Assembly (NCBI GenBank): GCA_002412965.1
Contig: DHWB01000003.1
Location: 329,147 to 393,146 of the forward strand
Length of the DNA stretch: 64,000 nucleotides
DNA from: Desulfomicrobium sp. UBA5193
Lineage (GTDB): Bacteria; Desulfobacterota; Desulfovibrionia; Desulfovibrionales; Desulfomicrobiaceae
Direction: 5' to 3'
Shown: piece after piece, positions 26,901 to 34,332 of the stretch
Layout of the letters: every line of letters starts with the position of its first letter
How positions within the stretch are numbered: the stretch's first letter is position 1
Notes under the pieces: generated by a model
Told to the model about the DNA's origin: nothing
Seen by the model: only the letters and a program-made list of their open reading frames with translations
The model's database searches: none
Made by a program: the position numbers and the translations under genes

Positions 26901-27179
26901 CTCAGGCTTCGGCCCATCCTCATGACCTCGTTCGCGTTCATTCTCGGCTGCGTGCCTCTGGCCATCGCCTCCGGTGCCGGTGGACTCTCGCGTCAGATCA
27001 TGGGCAGCGCGGTCATCGGCGGCATGCTGGCGGCCACGATCATCGGCGTCTTCCTCATCCCCGTGTTCTACTACGTGGTGGAGAAGATCGGCGGAAAGAA
27101 GCCGAATCCCGTCGCGTCCGGAACATTACAGAGTCCTGCGGCGGCAGCCACCGGACACAAGGAGGGGCACCATGCGTAA
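23997..27179 (+). CDS. RND multidrug efflux pump, inner-membrane transporter (AcrB/MexB class)
   Basis: 1060 residues, full length for hydrophobe/amphiphile efflux RND pumps. It starts MARFFINRPIVAMVISILMLI, the typical first helix, has two large periplasmic loops, and twelve predicted helices. The proton-relay motif GLVVDDAIVVVE is in helix 4 and the matching MLIGLSAKNAILIVEFAK lies in the second half. It would export drugs, detergents or bile-like compounds using the proton gradient, together with the adaptor upstream and the TolC-like channel downstream. The stop overlaps the next start by eight bases. A 716-codon antisense frame across the 5' half is a codon-usage shadow. Confidence 0.97.
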   Translation: MARFFINRPIVAMVISILMLIVGIVAMLGLPTAQFPNIVPPEIKVSATYTGADALTLEQAVATPIEQEMSGVDNMNYMYSTNANNGETKLTVNFDVKTDPNTDQLLAQMRKGQAEAKLPTEVKDYGVKVEKSTSSPLIMFGLYSPNGTYDNVFLANYCYININDQMTRIKGIASVTVFGAGQYAMRLWVKPDQLAKLNITIPEIMNAIKAQNTVNPAGQVGAEPVPAGQEFTYTVRAQGRLQSEEEFGAIILRANTDGSVVRVKDVARIELGAQTYSLEGRLNGKPTALIALYQMPGTNAVEAADGAKALMAKLKENFPADLDYVVSLDTTLAVTEGIKEIQHTLFEALVLVILVVFIFLQGWRATLIPLLAVPVSLVGTFMLFPLLGFSINTLSLFGLVLAIGLVVDDAIVVVEAVEHHIEHGLSPKDATFKAMEEVSGPVIAIAVILAAVFIPTAFIPGITGRLYQQFALTIAISVIISAFNALTLSPALCALLLKPKKKGTGPLQKFYDWFNRMFARVTDGYVGVCRVAVHKSFLSMMLLVGITVLTGFFGGRVATGFLPEEDQGYMYGAVQLPDASSLQRTRAITAEAEKLIMDTPGVKYCTAVVGYNLLSGVTNTYSTFFFITLEDWAARKEPAVQYETIKKGINQKLAGISGAIGFAFSPPAIPGIGASGGVTFMLEDRAGKDIDFLAANVQTFVEAAKKRPELGSVSTTFRPTVPQLFVEVDRDKVLKQGVKIDDVYKTLQSFMGSGFINYFNKFGRQWQVYIQAEGEYRTDIENVGQFYVRNSAGDTVPLSALTTVKNISGPEFTMRYNLYRCAQINANAAPGFSSAQAMKALEEVFSETMPTEMGFDYMGMSFQEWQAQKGVSPMVIFGFSLLCVFLILAAQYESWSLPFSVLLGTPIAVAGAFGALLLRGQENNVYAQIGLVMLIGLSAKNAILIVEFAKMEYEKGKPLLEATLEGARLRLRPILMTSFAFILGCVPLAIASGAGGLSRQIMGSAVIGGMLAATIIGVFLIPVFYYVVEKIGGKKPNPVASGTLQSPAAAATGHKEGHHA

Positions 27180-28596
27180 CCTCATGCTGGTCCTTTTGCT
27201 GGCCATCGCCGGCGCAGGCTGCACCTTCGGACCCAACTATGCGCGTCCGGACCTGGACGTCCCGGCCGTCTGGCGCGTGGAGGAAAGCGAGGCCAAGGAG
27301 CTGGCCGACACCGCATGGTGGAGCCAGTTCAACGATCCCGTCCTGAACGGGCTCATCGATAACGCCTTGCAGGAGAACAAGGATTTGCTCATTGCAGCCG
27401 CCCGCATCGAGGAATTCGCGGCCCGCTACGGCATCGTCCGCGCGGACCTCTTTCCCCAGGTCGGTGCCGGAGCCTCCTACATTCGCGAGCAGGTGACCCG
27501 GGAGGGCGAAAACAAGCCCGCTCCGGGGTACGCGACCCTGACCGAGACCTATTCGACCAATATCAACGTCGCCTGGGAGATCGATCTCTGGGGGCGCATC
27601 CGCCGCAGCACCGAAGTCGCCCAGGCCCAGCTGCTGGCCACGGAGGAGGCCCGTCACGGAGTCATCCTCTCCCTGGTCAGCAACGTCGCCTCAGCCTATG
27701 TGAACCTGCGCGGACTCGACAGGCAGCTAGAGATCAGCAGAAAAACAGCGCTAAGTCGTGAGGATTCCTACAAGATCTTCCAGGAGCGCTACAACGGGGG
27801 GATCATCTCCCTGCTGGAGCTGACCCAGAACAAGTCGCAATACGAAGAGGCCCTGGCCAGCATTCCCCCGCTGGAAAAGGCCATCGCCCAGCAGGAGAAC
27901 GGTCTGTCCGTCCTTCTTGGGCGTAATCCCGGTCCCATCCCGAGGGGCCTCGACATCGACAGCCTGACCCTGCCTGCCATCGCCACAGGCCTGCCGTCCG
28001 ACCTCCTGGAGAGGCGTCCGGACATCCGTCAGGCAGAGCAGGGCCTGGTCGCCGCAAACGCCCAGATCGGAGTCGCCAAGGCCGCCTACTTCCCGGTCAT
28101 CTCGCTGACCGGGCTCTTCGGCTTTGCCAGCGATGACTTGACCGACCTGTTCCGGGATTCGGCGCAGATCTGGCAGTACGGCGCGCCGGTGACCATGCCC
28201 ATCTTCACGGCGGGCAAGATCTCAGGGAACGTCAAGGCGGCCGAGGCCCAGCAGAAGCAGGCGCTGATAAGCTACCGGCAGTCCGTCCAGAACGCCTTCC
28301 GCGAGGTCAACGACTTTCTTGCGGACCGGCGGCAGACAGGCAGCCAGCTCACCGCGCAGAAACAGCAGGTCGGCTCTTTGCGCCAGTACGACGAGATCGC
28401 GCGGCTGCGCTACGACGAAGGCTATACGGACTTTTTGACGGTGCTCGACGCCGAGAGGAGTCTTTTCAACGCCGAATTGTCCTACACGCAGACGCAGGTC
28501 ACGCTCCATCAGTCCGTGATCGGACTGTACAAGGCCATGGGCGGCGGCTGGGTGCAGGCTGCCGGACAGCTCGCGCCGACGGAGAATGTACAGTGA
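27172..28596 (+). CDS. Outer-membrane efflux channel lipoprotein (NodT/OprM family)
   Basis: 474 residues from the ATG at 27172 (GGAGGGGCACC ahead); the in-frame region upstream overlaps the pump gene and is not used. Lipoprotein signal MLVLLLAIAGAGCTFGPNY with Cys at ~15. Two repeats of the outer-membrane efflux protein fold are visible: the first includes WWSQFNDPVLNGLIDNAL and WEIDLWGRIRR, the second LLERRPDIRQAEQGLVAANAQIG, SLTGLFG and LRYDEGYTDFLTVLDAERSLF. It forms the trimeric exit duct of the pump. It is the last gene of the operon, followed by a strong terminator. Confidence 0.95.
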   Translation: MRNLMLVLLLAIAGAGCTFGPNYARPDLDVPAVWRVEESEAKELADTAWWSQFNDPVLNGLIDNALQENKDLLIAAARIEEFAARYGIVRADLFPQVGAGASYIREQVTREGENKPAPGYATLTETYSTNINVAWEIDLWGRIRRSTEVAQAQLLATEEARHGVILSLVSNVASAYVNLRGLDRQLEISRKTALSREDSYKIFQERYNGGIISLLELTQNKSQYEEALASIPPLEKAIAQQENGLSVLLGRNPGPIPRGLDIDSLTLPAIATGLPSDLLERRPDIRQAEQGLVAANAQIGVAKAAYFPVISLTGLFGFASDDLTDLFRDSAQIWQYGAPVTMPIFTAGKISGNVKAAEAQQKQALISYRQSVQNAFREVNDFLADRRQTGSQLTAQKQQVGSLRQYDEIARLRYDEGYTDFLTVLDAERSLFNAELSYTQTQVTLHQSVIGLYKAMGGGWVQAAGQLAPTENVQ

Positions 28597-28631
28597 TAGG
28601 ATGTCATTTCACTATCAACAATCTTTGATCT

Positions 28632-28665
28632 CCCGGCCTTGAACGTTGTTCAAGGCCGGGATTTT
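28632..28665 (+). terminator. Terminator of the RND operon
   Basis: Perfect 13-bp stem CCCGGCCTTGAAC/GTTCAAGGCCGGG (28632-28644, 28648-28660) with a 3-base loop, followed by ATTTT, 35 bases after the stop codon. Confidence 0.8.
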
Positions 28666-28716
28666 CACCTTCCTGACGAAATTTCCGCAGATGTTCTTTG
28701 TACAGTTGGAAGATGG

Positions 28717-28736
28717 ATTCCCGCCTTCGCGGGAAT
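28717..28736. repeat. REP-like palindrome, family B
   Basis: Perfect ATTCCCGC-CTTC-GCGGGAAT followed by GACG. This is the widespread intergenic palindrome whose accidental translation gives SFPRRRES. It shares the CTTC loop and trailing GACG with family A. Confidence 0.75.
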
Positions 28737-28881
28737 GACGCGCGGGGCTCTGGATTTTTTTGAGTCCCCCTCTCTTGATGCGCGACAATCATGGCTGAAT
28801 GGTTTTTTAAAATCATACTGAATAGTTTCGGGTCATTTCAACGCAATTCGCAGGAACAGTCCCGAAAATCGAGTCAACATC

Positions 28882-29991
28882 GTGAACCCACTGCTCAAGG
28901 AAATCCGCCACAACCCGATGCTCTGGCTGCTGGCGTTCGTGCCTGTCGTGTTTGCCGCCGCGAAGCTTTTGCCCGAAGCGCACACGCTGCTTTTCGTGCT
29001 GTCCGTGTTGGCCATTGTGCCGCTCGCAGGGTTGCTTAGCCATGCCACGGAATCGGTGGCGGCCAAGACCGGAGATGCGGTCGGCGGGTTGCTCAACGCC
29101 ACGCTGGGCAACCTGACCGAGCTCATCATCGCGCTGGCCGCCTTGCATGCCGGGCAATACATGCTGGTCAAGGCGTCCATCGCGGGCGCCATTGTCACCA
29201 ACACGCTGTTCATGCTCGGAGCGTCGTTCCTGCTCGGCGGGCTCAAGTACCATGTGCAGGAATACAACCGGGTCGGCGCGCGCATGCAAGCGGCGCTGCT
29301 CTTTCTGGCCACGATTTCGCTGATCATTCCGTCGGCGGTCTCGCGAGCCGACTCCACAGTAGTGGCCGCGATCACCCAGAAGCTCAGTCTGGGCCTCTCT
29401 GTGCTGCTCATCATCACGTACGGGCTGAGCCTCCTGTTCTCGCTCAAGACGCACGGAGAGCTCTTCACCAGTCCGGAATCCGGCGAAACTGGTTCCAGCG
29501 ACACCAGCGAAACACCGTTGCCCCTCGGCTTGGCCTTGGGCACGCTGGCCGGGGTCACGGTGCTGGTCGCGCTGGTCAGCGAAATCTTTGTCGAGTCCGT
29601 GCAGAAGGCGGCGGAGGCGTTCGGCATGAGCCCGGCATTCGTGGGTTTTATCGTCGTGGCCCTGGTGGGCGGCGCGGCGGAGATGGCCTCGTCTTTTTCG
29701 GGCGCGCGCAAGAACCGCCTCGACCTGAGCGTGGGCATCGCCTTGGGCAGCGCGTCGCAGATAGCGCTCTTTGTCGCCCCCGTGCTGGTGCTCGCGAGCT
29801 ATTTCATCGGCCCTGCGCCGATGGACCTGCAGTTCTGGCCGGGCGCGGTGGTGATGATCCTCCTCGCAACCCTTACCGCGACGCTCGTAACCAACGGCGG
29901 CCGCTCGGCCTGGTTTGTAGGGGTGCTCCTGCTCATGGTCTACCTGATCTTCGCCATGACTCTCTACATGCTGCCTCCCCGGGTTTCGTGA
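28882..29991 (+). CDS. Ca2+/H+ antiporter (Cax/ChaA family)
   Basis: 369 residues, eleven hydrophobic segments. The two inverted Cax repeats carry the signature acidic motifs: GDAVGGLLNATLGNLTELIIAL near 65-86 and VALVGGAAEMASSF near 258-271, separated by a short acidic loop (SPESGETGSSDTSET). Cax proteins exchange cytosolic Ca2+ for protons at the inner membrane; ChaA-type members may also move Na+ or K+. A GTG start at 28882 gives the normal family N-terminus (MNPLLKEIRHNPMLW). It is followed by a K+ channel gene 96 bases downstream, forming an ion-homeostasis pair. Confidence 0.92.
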   Translation: MNPLLKEIRHNPMLWLLAFVPVVFAAAKLLPEAHTLLFVLSVLAIVPLAGLLSHATESVAAKTGDAVGGLLNATLGNLTELIIALAALHAGQYMLVKASIAGAIVTNTLFMLGASFLLGGLKYHVQEYNRVGARMQAALLFLATISLIIPSAVSRADSTVVAAITQKLSLGLSVLLIITYGLSLLFSLKTHGELFTSPESGETGSSDTSETPLPLGLALGTLAGVTVLVALVSEIFVESVQKAAEAFGMSPAFVGFIVVALVGGAAEMASSFSGARKNRLDLSVGIALGSASQIALFVAPVLVLASYFIGPAPMDLQFWPGAVVMILLATLTATLVTNGGRSAWFVGVLLLMVYLIFAMTLYMLPPRVS

Positions 29992-30087
29992 GATGACCGC
30001 CGCGCATGGCGCTCGATTGCGCCACGTTGAAAAGCGGCCAGAGTGGCGGCGGATGTGTTGGCGCTGGCCGGATTTGAAGGATTTCGC

Positions 30088-30780
30088 ATGAAAAGTTCCA
30101 TGGGCATGAAGGCTCCCTCTTCACGTTTCCACATCTTTTCGAGCAGGTTCACTCTCCTGCTCATTTCGATTGTCACCACCTTCGCCCTTGGTCCTTTTCT
30201 CGAAGGCTACGCAAGCATCAACCTCCTGACCGACATCTGCTTGTCCTCGATATTGCTCGCGGCGATCCCGGCGGTCAGCGACAAGCGAAGGACTTTCTAC
30301 ATAGCCTTGGCCTTTGCCTGTCCGTATCTCGTCTTGAAATGGGGCAGCACCCTTGCAAGCTCACCGTTGCCCTGGAATTTCGAGGAAATGTTCGGCGCTC
30401 TTTTTGTCTCCTATGTTCTCGTGCTCATCCTGTCGTTCATCGCACGCCAGCGCAAAGTGAGCAGAGACGTCATCATGGCCGCCGTGTGCGGATATTTTCT
30501 GCTCGGCCTCATGTGGAGCTTTGTTTATTTCTTCGTGGAGTCCATCCTGCCCGGCTCCTTTCAGTTTGCCCTGGATGGGCCAGGGGACAGCAATGTTTTC
30601 ATCTATTTCAGTTTTGTCACCATGACCACCGTCGGATACGGGGATATGTTGCCCCTTTCCAACGCGGCCAGATCGCTGGCCATTCTCGAAGCCGTGATGG
30701 GGCAGCTCTATCTCGCCGTCACCATCGCGCGGCTCGTAGGGATGCAGGCCTCACAAACGCAATCTGGACAGGATGAATGA
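30088..30780 (+). CDS. Two-TM-pore potassium channel
   Basis: 230 residues from the ATG at 30088 (AAGGA 8 bases upstream); a GTG at 30043 is in frame but less likely. Four hydrophobic helices are followed by a pore loop with selectivity filter TVGYGD (about 181-186) and a last helix (LAILEAVMGQLYLAVTIARLVGM), the Kir/KcsA-like ion-channel domain. There is no RCK/TrkA-N regulatory domain. It would conduct K+ passively across the inner membrane. Its stop overlaps the ATG of a lipase-like lipoprotein (ATGA), so the two are translationally coupled. Confidence 0.9.
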   Translation: MKSSMGMKAPSSRFHIFSSRFTLLLISIVTTFALGPFLEGYASINLLTDICLSSILLAAIPAVSDKRRTFYIALAFACPYLVLKWGSTLASSPLPWNFEEMFGALFVSYVLVLILSFIARQRKVSRDVIMAAVCGYFLLGLMWSFVYFFVESILPGSFQFALDGPGDSNVFIYFSFVTMTTVGYGDMLPLSNAARSLAILEAVMGQLYLAVTIARLVGMQASQTQSGQDE

Positions 30781-32714
30781 ATCACAACCCGCCGGTTAAC
30801 TTACCAATAAAAATGAAGAAACTTAAAAAATCAAGCCCCCTCGTCATGAATTTTCTGTGGATGGCGCTCCTGCTCGGCAGCCTGGTCCTGACAGGTTGCG
30901 CCACCCCTGTTGGGGTGCGCACGCTCAAGGCTCAAGACGCCAACCGGAGCCTGACCGAGAGCGTCCTGTCGGATCAAAGCCTCAGCGCACCTACCCAGCA
31001 GATATTGAATCGTTCCGGGCTGGCGGAGAGGTTTCTCAAGGAACCTGCGGCAACAATCCAGGCGTTGCGCTCGGGCATGCCCACGGTCCTCCGGTCGGAC
31101 CGATACTTTGCCCTGGCCGAGCTGTCCTTTCTCCATGCGTCCGAGGGCGGGGAGAGGTCTCATTACCTGTCGGCTGCGGCGTACGCTTACGCCTTTCTGT
31201 TCCCCAAGGACGAGCGCGAGGTTCCGGACGCCTTCGATCCCCGTCTGGTGACGGCCGTCAACCTCTACAACCAGGGCCTGGCTCTGGGTTTTTCCAGTCA
31301 GGAATCGGAAATCATTCACCTTCAGGACGGTACGCGCACCCTACCTTTCGGCAAACTTCAGGTTCGGTTCGATCCGGCAGAACGCCTGTGGGGGCCGTTC
31401 AACCTGAGCAACTTTGTCGCTGCCGCCAGGTATGAAGTCCGAGGCCTGCGCAATGACTATCGCTGGCCGGGCATCGGAACCGCCATGGTCGCGTCCCTGG
31501 AACACGTTCCGGGGCTGGATGCGCCGCAGTTTGCCCTGGTGCCTCCGAAATTGAAGCTGGCGGTCACGGCATTTCTTCGCTTCGAGAACATCGAGGAAGG
31601 GATTGAGAGCGGCTCGCTGAGCGGGGAGCTTACGCTGTTCACGACCCAGGACGCCTCGGAGATCGAGGTGAACGGGCGAAAGGTTCCGCTTGAATACCGT
31701 CCGTCCACGGCCCTGGCCTCCACCCTCGAAGGGTCGCAAGCCTATGACCTGGAACTCAAGGGGCTTTTTTCCGGAGACCTCTCTATTTTCAAGGAGTCGG
31801 CACGCTTCAAGGACAATGTGTTCCTCATGGCACCGTACCGTCCGGGCCTCATCCCTTTGGTGCTCGTGCACGGCACGGCTTCGAGCCCGGCGCGATGGGC
31901 GGAAATGCTCAACGAGATCATAAACGACCGCGAACTGCTGCAACGGTATCAGATCTGGCTGTTCACCTACAACACGGGCAACCCCATCCTCTATTCCGGA
32001 GGCCTCCTGACCCAGGGCTTGCGGAATCTCGTTCGGGAGCTGGATCCCGAAGGCAAGGATGAGGCCCTGCGCAAGATGGTCGTCATCGGGCACAGCCAGG
32101 GCGGCATGTTGACCCGGCTGACCGCCATCGACAGCGGAACCCGTTTCTGGGATCCGCATTTCAATGTCCCCCTCGATCAGCTCGATGTCTCCGTCGAGAC
32201 ACGCCAGCTGTTCCAGCGCAGCATGTTCTACAAGCCGTTGCCCTTTGTCCGGCGCGTGATCTTCATTTCAACGCCCCACCAGGGCAGCTTTCTGGCCACG
32301 AACTGGGTCAGCTCCATGCTGCAGCGCGTCATTACCCTGCCGTTCACCATCCTGAGTCCTTTCACGGAGATTTTTGCAAAGACTCAAGGGGCGGTGAAAG
32401 ACGGGCGCATGATTGAAAACGTGCCGCGCAGCACGGACAACATGAACCCTGGCCACCCGTTCATCCAGATCTTTGCTTCCATCCCGCTTGTGCCCCAGAT
32501 CAAGGCCCATTCCATCATCGCCGTGGATAATCCGGAGGATCCGAAGGAGGAATGGAGCGACGGCGTGGTCAAGTATTCCAGCGCGCATGTCGAAGGCGTG
32601 GCTTCAGAGTATATTGTCCACTCCGGGCACTCCGCCCAAGAGAATCCTCAAGCCATCGAAGAGGTGCGCCGTATTCTCAAGGAAAATCTGCATGACGAGG
32701 GGCGCCCGGAGTGA
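30777..32714 (+). CDS. Alpha/beta-hydrolase lipoprotein (lipase/PGAP1-like)
   Basis: 645 residues. A lipoprotein signal (FLWMALLLGSLVLTGCAT, Cys near 41) directs it to the envelope. The N-terminal ~340 residues are an all-beta/alpha region without known motifs. The hydrolase domain follows: oxyanion HGTASSPARW near 365, nucleophile elbow GHSQGGMLTRL near 438, ISTPHQGSF near 500, and a likely catalytic His in HSGHSAQENP near 628. Such enzymes cleave lipid or other esters; its substrate could be a membrane or surface lipid. Translationally coupled to the K+ channel gene. The start at 30777 gives a rather long positive N-region; the internal ATG 12 codons later is an alternative. Confidence 0.85.
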   Translation: MNHNPPVNLPIKMKKLKKSSPLVMNFLWMALLLGSLVLTGCATPVGVRTLKAQDANRSLTESVLSDQSLSAPTQQILNRSGLAERFLKEPAATIQALRSGMPTVLRSDRYFALAELSFLHASEGGERSHYLSAAAYAYAFLFPKDEREVPDAFDPRLVTAVNLYNQGLALGFSSQESEIIHLQDGTRTLPFGKLQVRFDPAERLWGPFNLSNFVAAARYEVRGLRNDYRWPGIGTAMVASLEHVPGLDAPQFALVPPKLKLAVTAFLRFENIEEGIESGSLSGELTLFTTQDASEIEVNGRKVPLEYRPSTALASTLEGSQAYDLELKGLFSGDLSIFKESARFKDNVFLMAPYRPGLIPLVLVHGTASSPARWAEMLNEIINDRELLQRYQIWLFTYNTGNPILYSGGLLTQGLRNLVRELDPEGKDEALRKMVVIGHSQGGMLTRLTAIDSGTRFWDPHFNVPLDQLDVSVETRQLFQRSMFYKPLPFVRRVIFISTPHQGSFLATNWVSSMLQRVITLPFTILSPFTEIFAKTQGAVKDGRMIENVPRSTDNMNPGHPFIQIFASIPLVPQIKAHSIIAVDNPEDPKEEWSDGVVKYSSAHVEGVASEYIVHSGHSAQENPQAIEEVRRILKENLHDEGRPE

Positions 32715-33124
32715 GGCTGACAGAGTGGAAGACTTCACGTTGAATGCGAGAAAGACGCATGTTTGCGTTTTTGTCCATGATTGTCATGAGTTTGCACTAT
32801 CACACTGAGCCGGATTGGGATATATTCTATGGCAAATGGACGGAGGCATGAAGACGCTGCATAACACACGACCACGAGTTGAATTCTTTGTCGCAAGAGG
32901 CGATATTTCGACTCCGAGGTGTTGGTTCGCCTCGTTTGCGTGAGCAGATGGATGGAATTGTTTATTTTTGGGATATACGTTGTTTTGTTACAGCATGTTG
33001 CATTGATTTCTCAGCCTTGGTGCGAGGATGCCCGCAACATGATGAAACCCGGGCCTGCCCAAGAAGCGGGACGGCGCCTTTCTGATGACAGATTGAGGAA
33101 ACATTCAACAAAGGAGAGGAAATC
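32715..33124. other. Intergenic region with a degenerate copy of the 29-bp site
   Basis: No gene supported. CGATATTTCG at 32901-32910 matches the left arm of the enhancer-like repeats, but the right arm is poor. TTGGTGCG at 33017-33024 matches their -24-like half, with the first G at 33019, 90 bases from the 29-bp frame end, but the -12 half is weak. A short ACGCA/TGCGT hairpin followed by T's lies near 32757-32775. Confidence 0.4.
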
Positions 33125-33511
33125 GTGAAAAGCAAGGCAATGATTTTGACTCTGGCGGTGCTCTTGATGCTGCCCGCGCTGGTTGGCGCGGCGGTGTCGG
33201 AGAAGAATTTCGAGGCTAAGACGACGCAGGACCTGATAGACCTCTGCACCGCATCCGCCACTGACCCCCTGTACAATCATGCGGTGAACTTTTGCCACGG
33301 GTATCTGGTCGGGGCCTTCCAGTATTACGTGGCAGCGGCCGCAGGGCCGGACGGGGTCAAACTCGTCTGCATGCCGGAGACGCCCCCTACACGCAACGAA
33401 GCGATCAAGATGTTCATTGATTGGGCCAAGGCGCATCCCCAGTACATGCAGGAGAAGCCGGTCGACACGGAGTTCAGGTTCCTGATGGAGACGTGGCCCT
33501 GCAAGCCATGA
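33125..33511 (+). CDS. Exported Rap1a/Tai-like domain protein
   Basis: 128 residues with a GTG start at 33125 preceded by AAAGGAGAGG. Signal peptide MKSKAMILTLAVLLMLPALVGA. The mature part matches the Rap1a immunity-type domain: QDLIDLCTASATDPLYNHAVNFCHGYLVGAFQ with two Cys, VCMPE, an ALxxFIDWAKAHP-type helix and a C-terminal WPCKP. Rap1a/Tai proteins neutralise type VI effectors in Serratia, but most homologues occur without an effector and are simple periplasmic proteins. No T6SS gene is nearby, so an immunity role is not supported here. The next small lipoprotein follows after 77 bases. Confidence 0.8.
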   Translation: MKSKAMILTLAVLLMLPALVGAAVSEKNFEAKTTQDLIDLCTASATDPLYNHAVNFCHGYLVGAFQYYVAAAAGPDGVKLVCMPETPPTRNEAIKMFIDWAKAHPQYMQEKPVDTEFRFLMETWPCKP

Positions 33512-33588
33512 CATCGCGAGATGGCGTGAAGCGATCCATCATGGACAATGACAACCTTGTTTTCTCATTCATCGCATAGGAGAAGACC

Positions 33589-33864
33589 GTGAAAAAAATA
33601 ATTCTCATCATGAGTCTGATCATCGGGATCGGCCTGGCGGGTTGTTCGGGGATGTCGGATACCCAGCAGCGCACCTTGAGCGGTGGTGCCATCGGCGCAA
33701 GCGCCGGTGTCATAGCCGGGGCCATCGCCGGGAACACGGGCATGGGGCTGGCTATCGGAGCTGCCGCCGGTGTGGCTGGCGGATATATCTACGATCAGCA
33801 TGAAAAGTCGAAGGACGCAGCCTACAAGGACGGTTACAACGCCGGGAAGCAGGCTCCCAAATAG
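33589..33864 (+). CDS. Small glycine-zipper lipoprotein
   Basis: 91 residues, GTG start with AGGAGAAGA ahead. Lipoprotein signal (SLIIGIGLAGCSG, Cys near 19) followed by a glycine-zipper membrane segment (GGAIGASAGVIAGAIAG...GLAIGAAAGVAGGYIYDQ) and a short charged tail. Proteins of this sort sit in the outer membrane or periplasm and are often induced by envelope or osmotic stress. It is followed by a strong terminator, closing a two-gene unit with the Rap1a-like gene. No direct function can be read from the sequence. Confidence 0.85.
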   Translation: MKKIILIMSLIIGIGLAGCSGMSDTQQRTLSGGAIGASAGVIAGAIAGNTGMGLAIGAAAGVAGGYIYDQHEKSKDAAYKDGYNAGKQAPK

Positions 33865-34332
33865 GCTTAGGGAAGGGCGTCGCCGTGCGCTCGGCTTGAG
33901 TCTACGGCGACGCCATTTTTGACGGACCTTTTCGCATTCATGCGTAGCGTAGACGTGGCCTGCGCCTCATTCCTGATTGCGTGAGGAGGGCCGTTGTTCA
34001 CGCGGCCTTTTCGGTTGCCTGTCGAATTCACCATCCTCGCATCCTGTCCTTATCGCTTCGCGGAGCGCACTGCCTTGTGCCCCTTTTGAGCGGGAATTTT
34101 TTACATATCAAACCTGATTTGCGACTCCCTTCCGGAAATCCTCTTGATGCTGTCACGTCTTCATGTCATGAAGTCCATGTAGTGCATGGGGCCGTTTTCT
34201 ACTGATTTTATGGTAGTTTTTGACCTCAGAGTTGTTCGTTCCGACGTCGAGGCGCGAAAATACGGAAATGGCCATGCCTTCACCATTTCAATGGCAACAT
34301 AACCCAAGACACTAAAATCAACTCGGCAATTC
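33865..34332. other. Terminator plus upstream region of the sigma-54 activator
   Basis: Apart from the terminator at 33876-33919, about 410 bases hold nothing I can identify as a gene or clear promoter; the activator at 34333 also lacks an obvious ribosome site. Confidence 0.5.
33876..33919 (+). terminator. Strong Rho-independent terminator
   Basis: GGCGTCGCCGT (33876-33886) and ACGGCGACGCC (33904-33914) form a perfect 11-bp stem with a 17-base loop, followed by ATTTTT. Confidence 0.85.

Noticed and set aside
33125..33511. Type VI secretion immunity gene
   Set aside because: The domain resembles Rap1a/Tai, but no effector, VgrG, Hcp or other secretion gene is nearby; treated as a generic exported protein.
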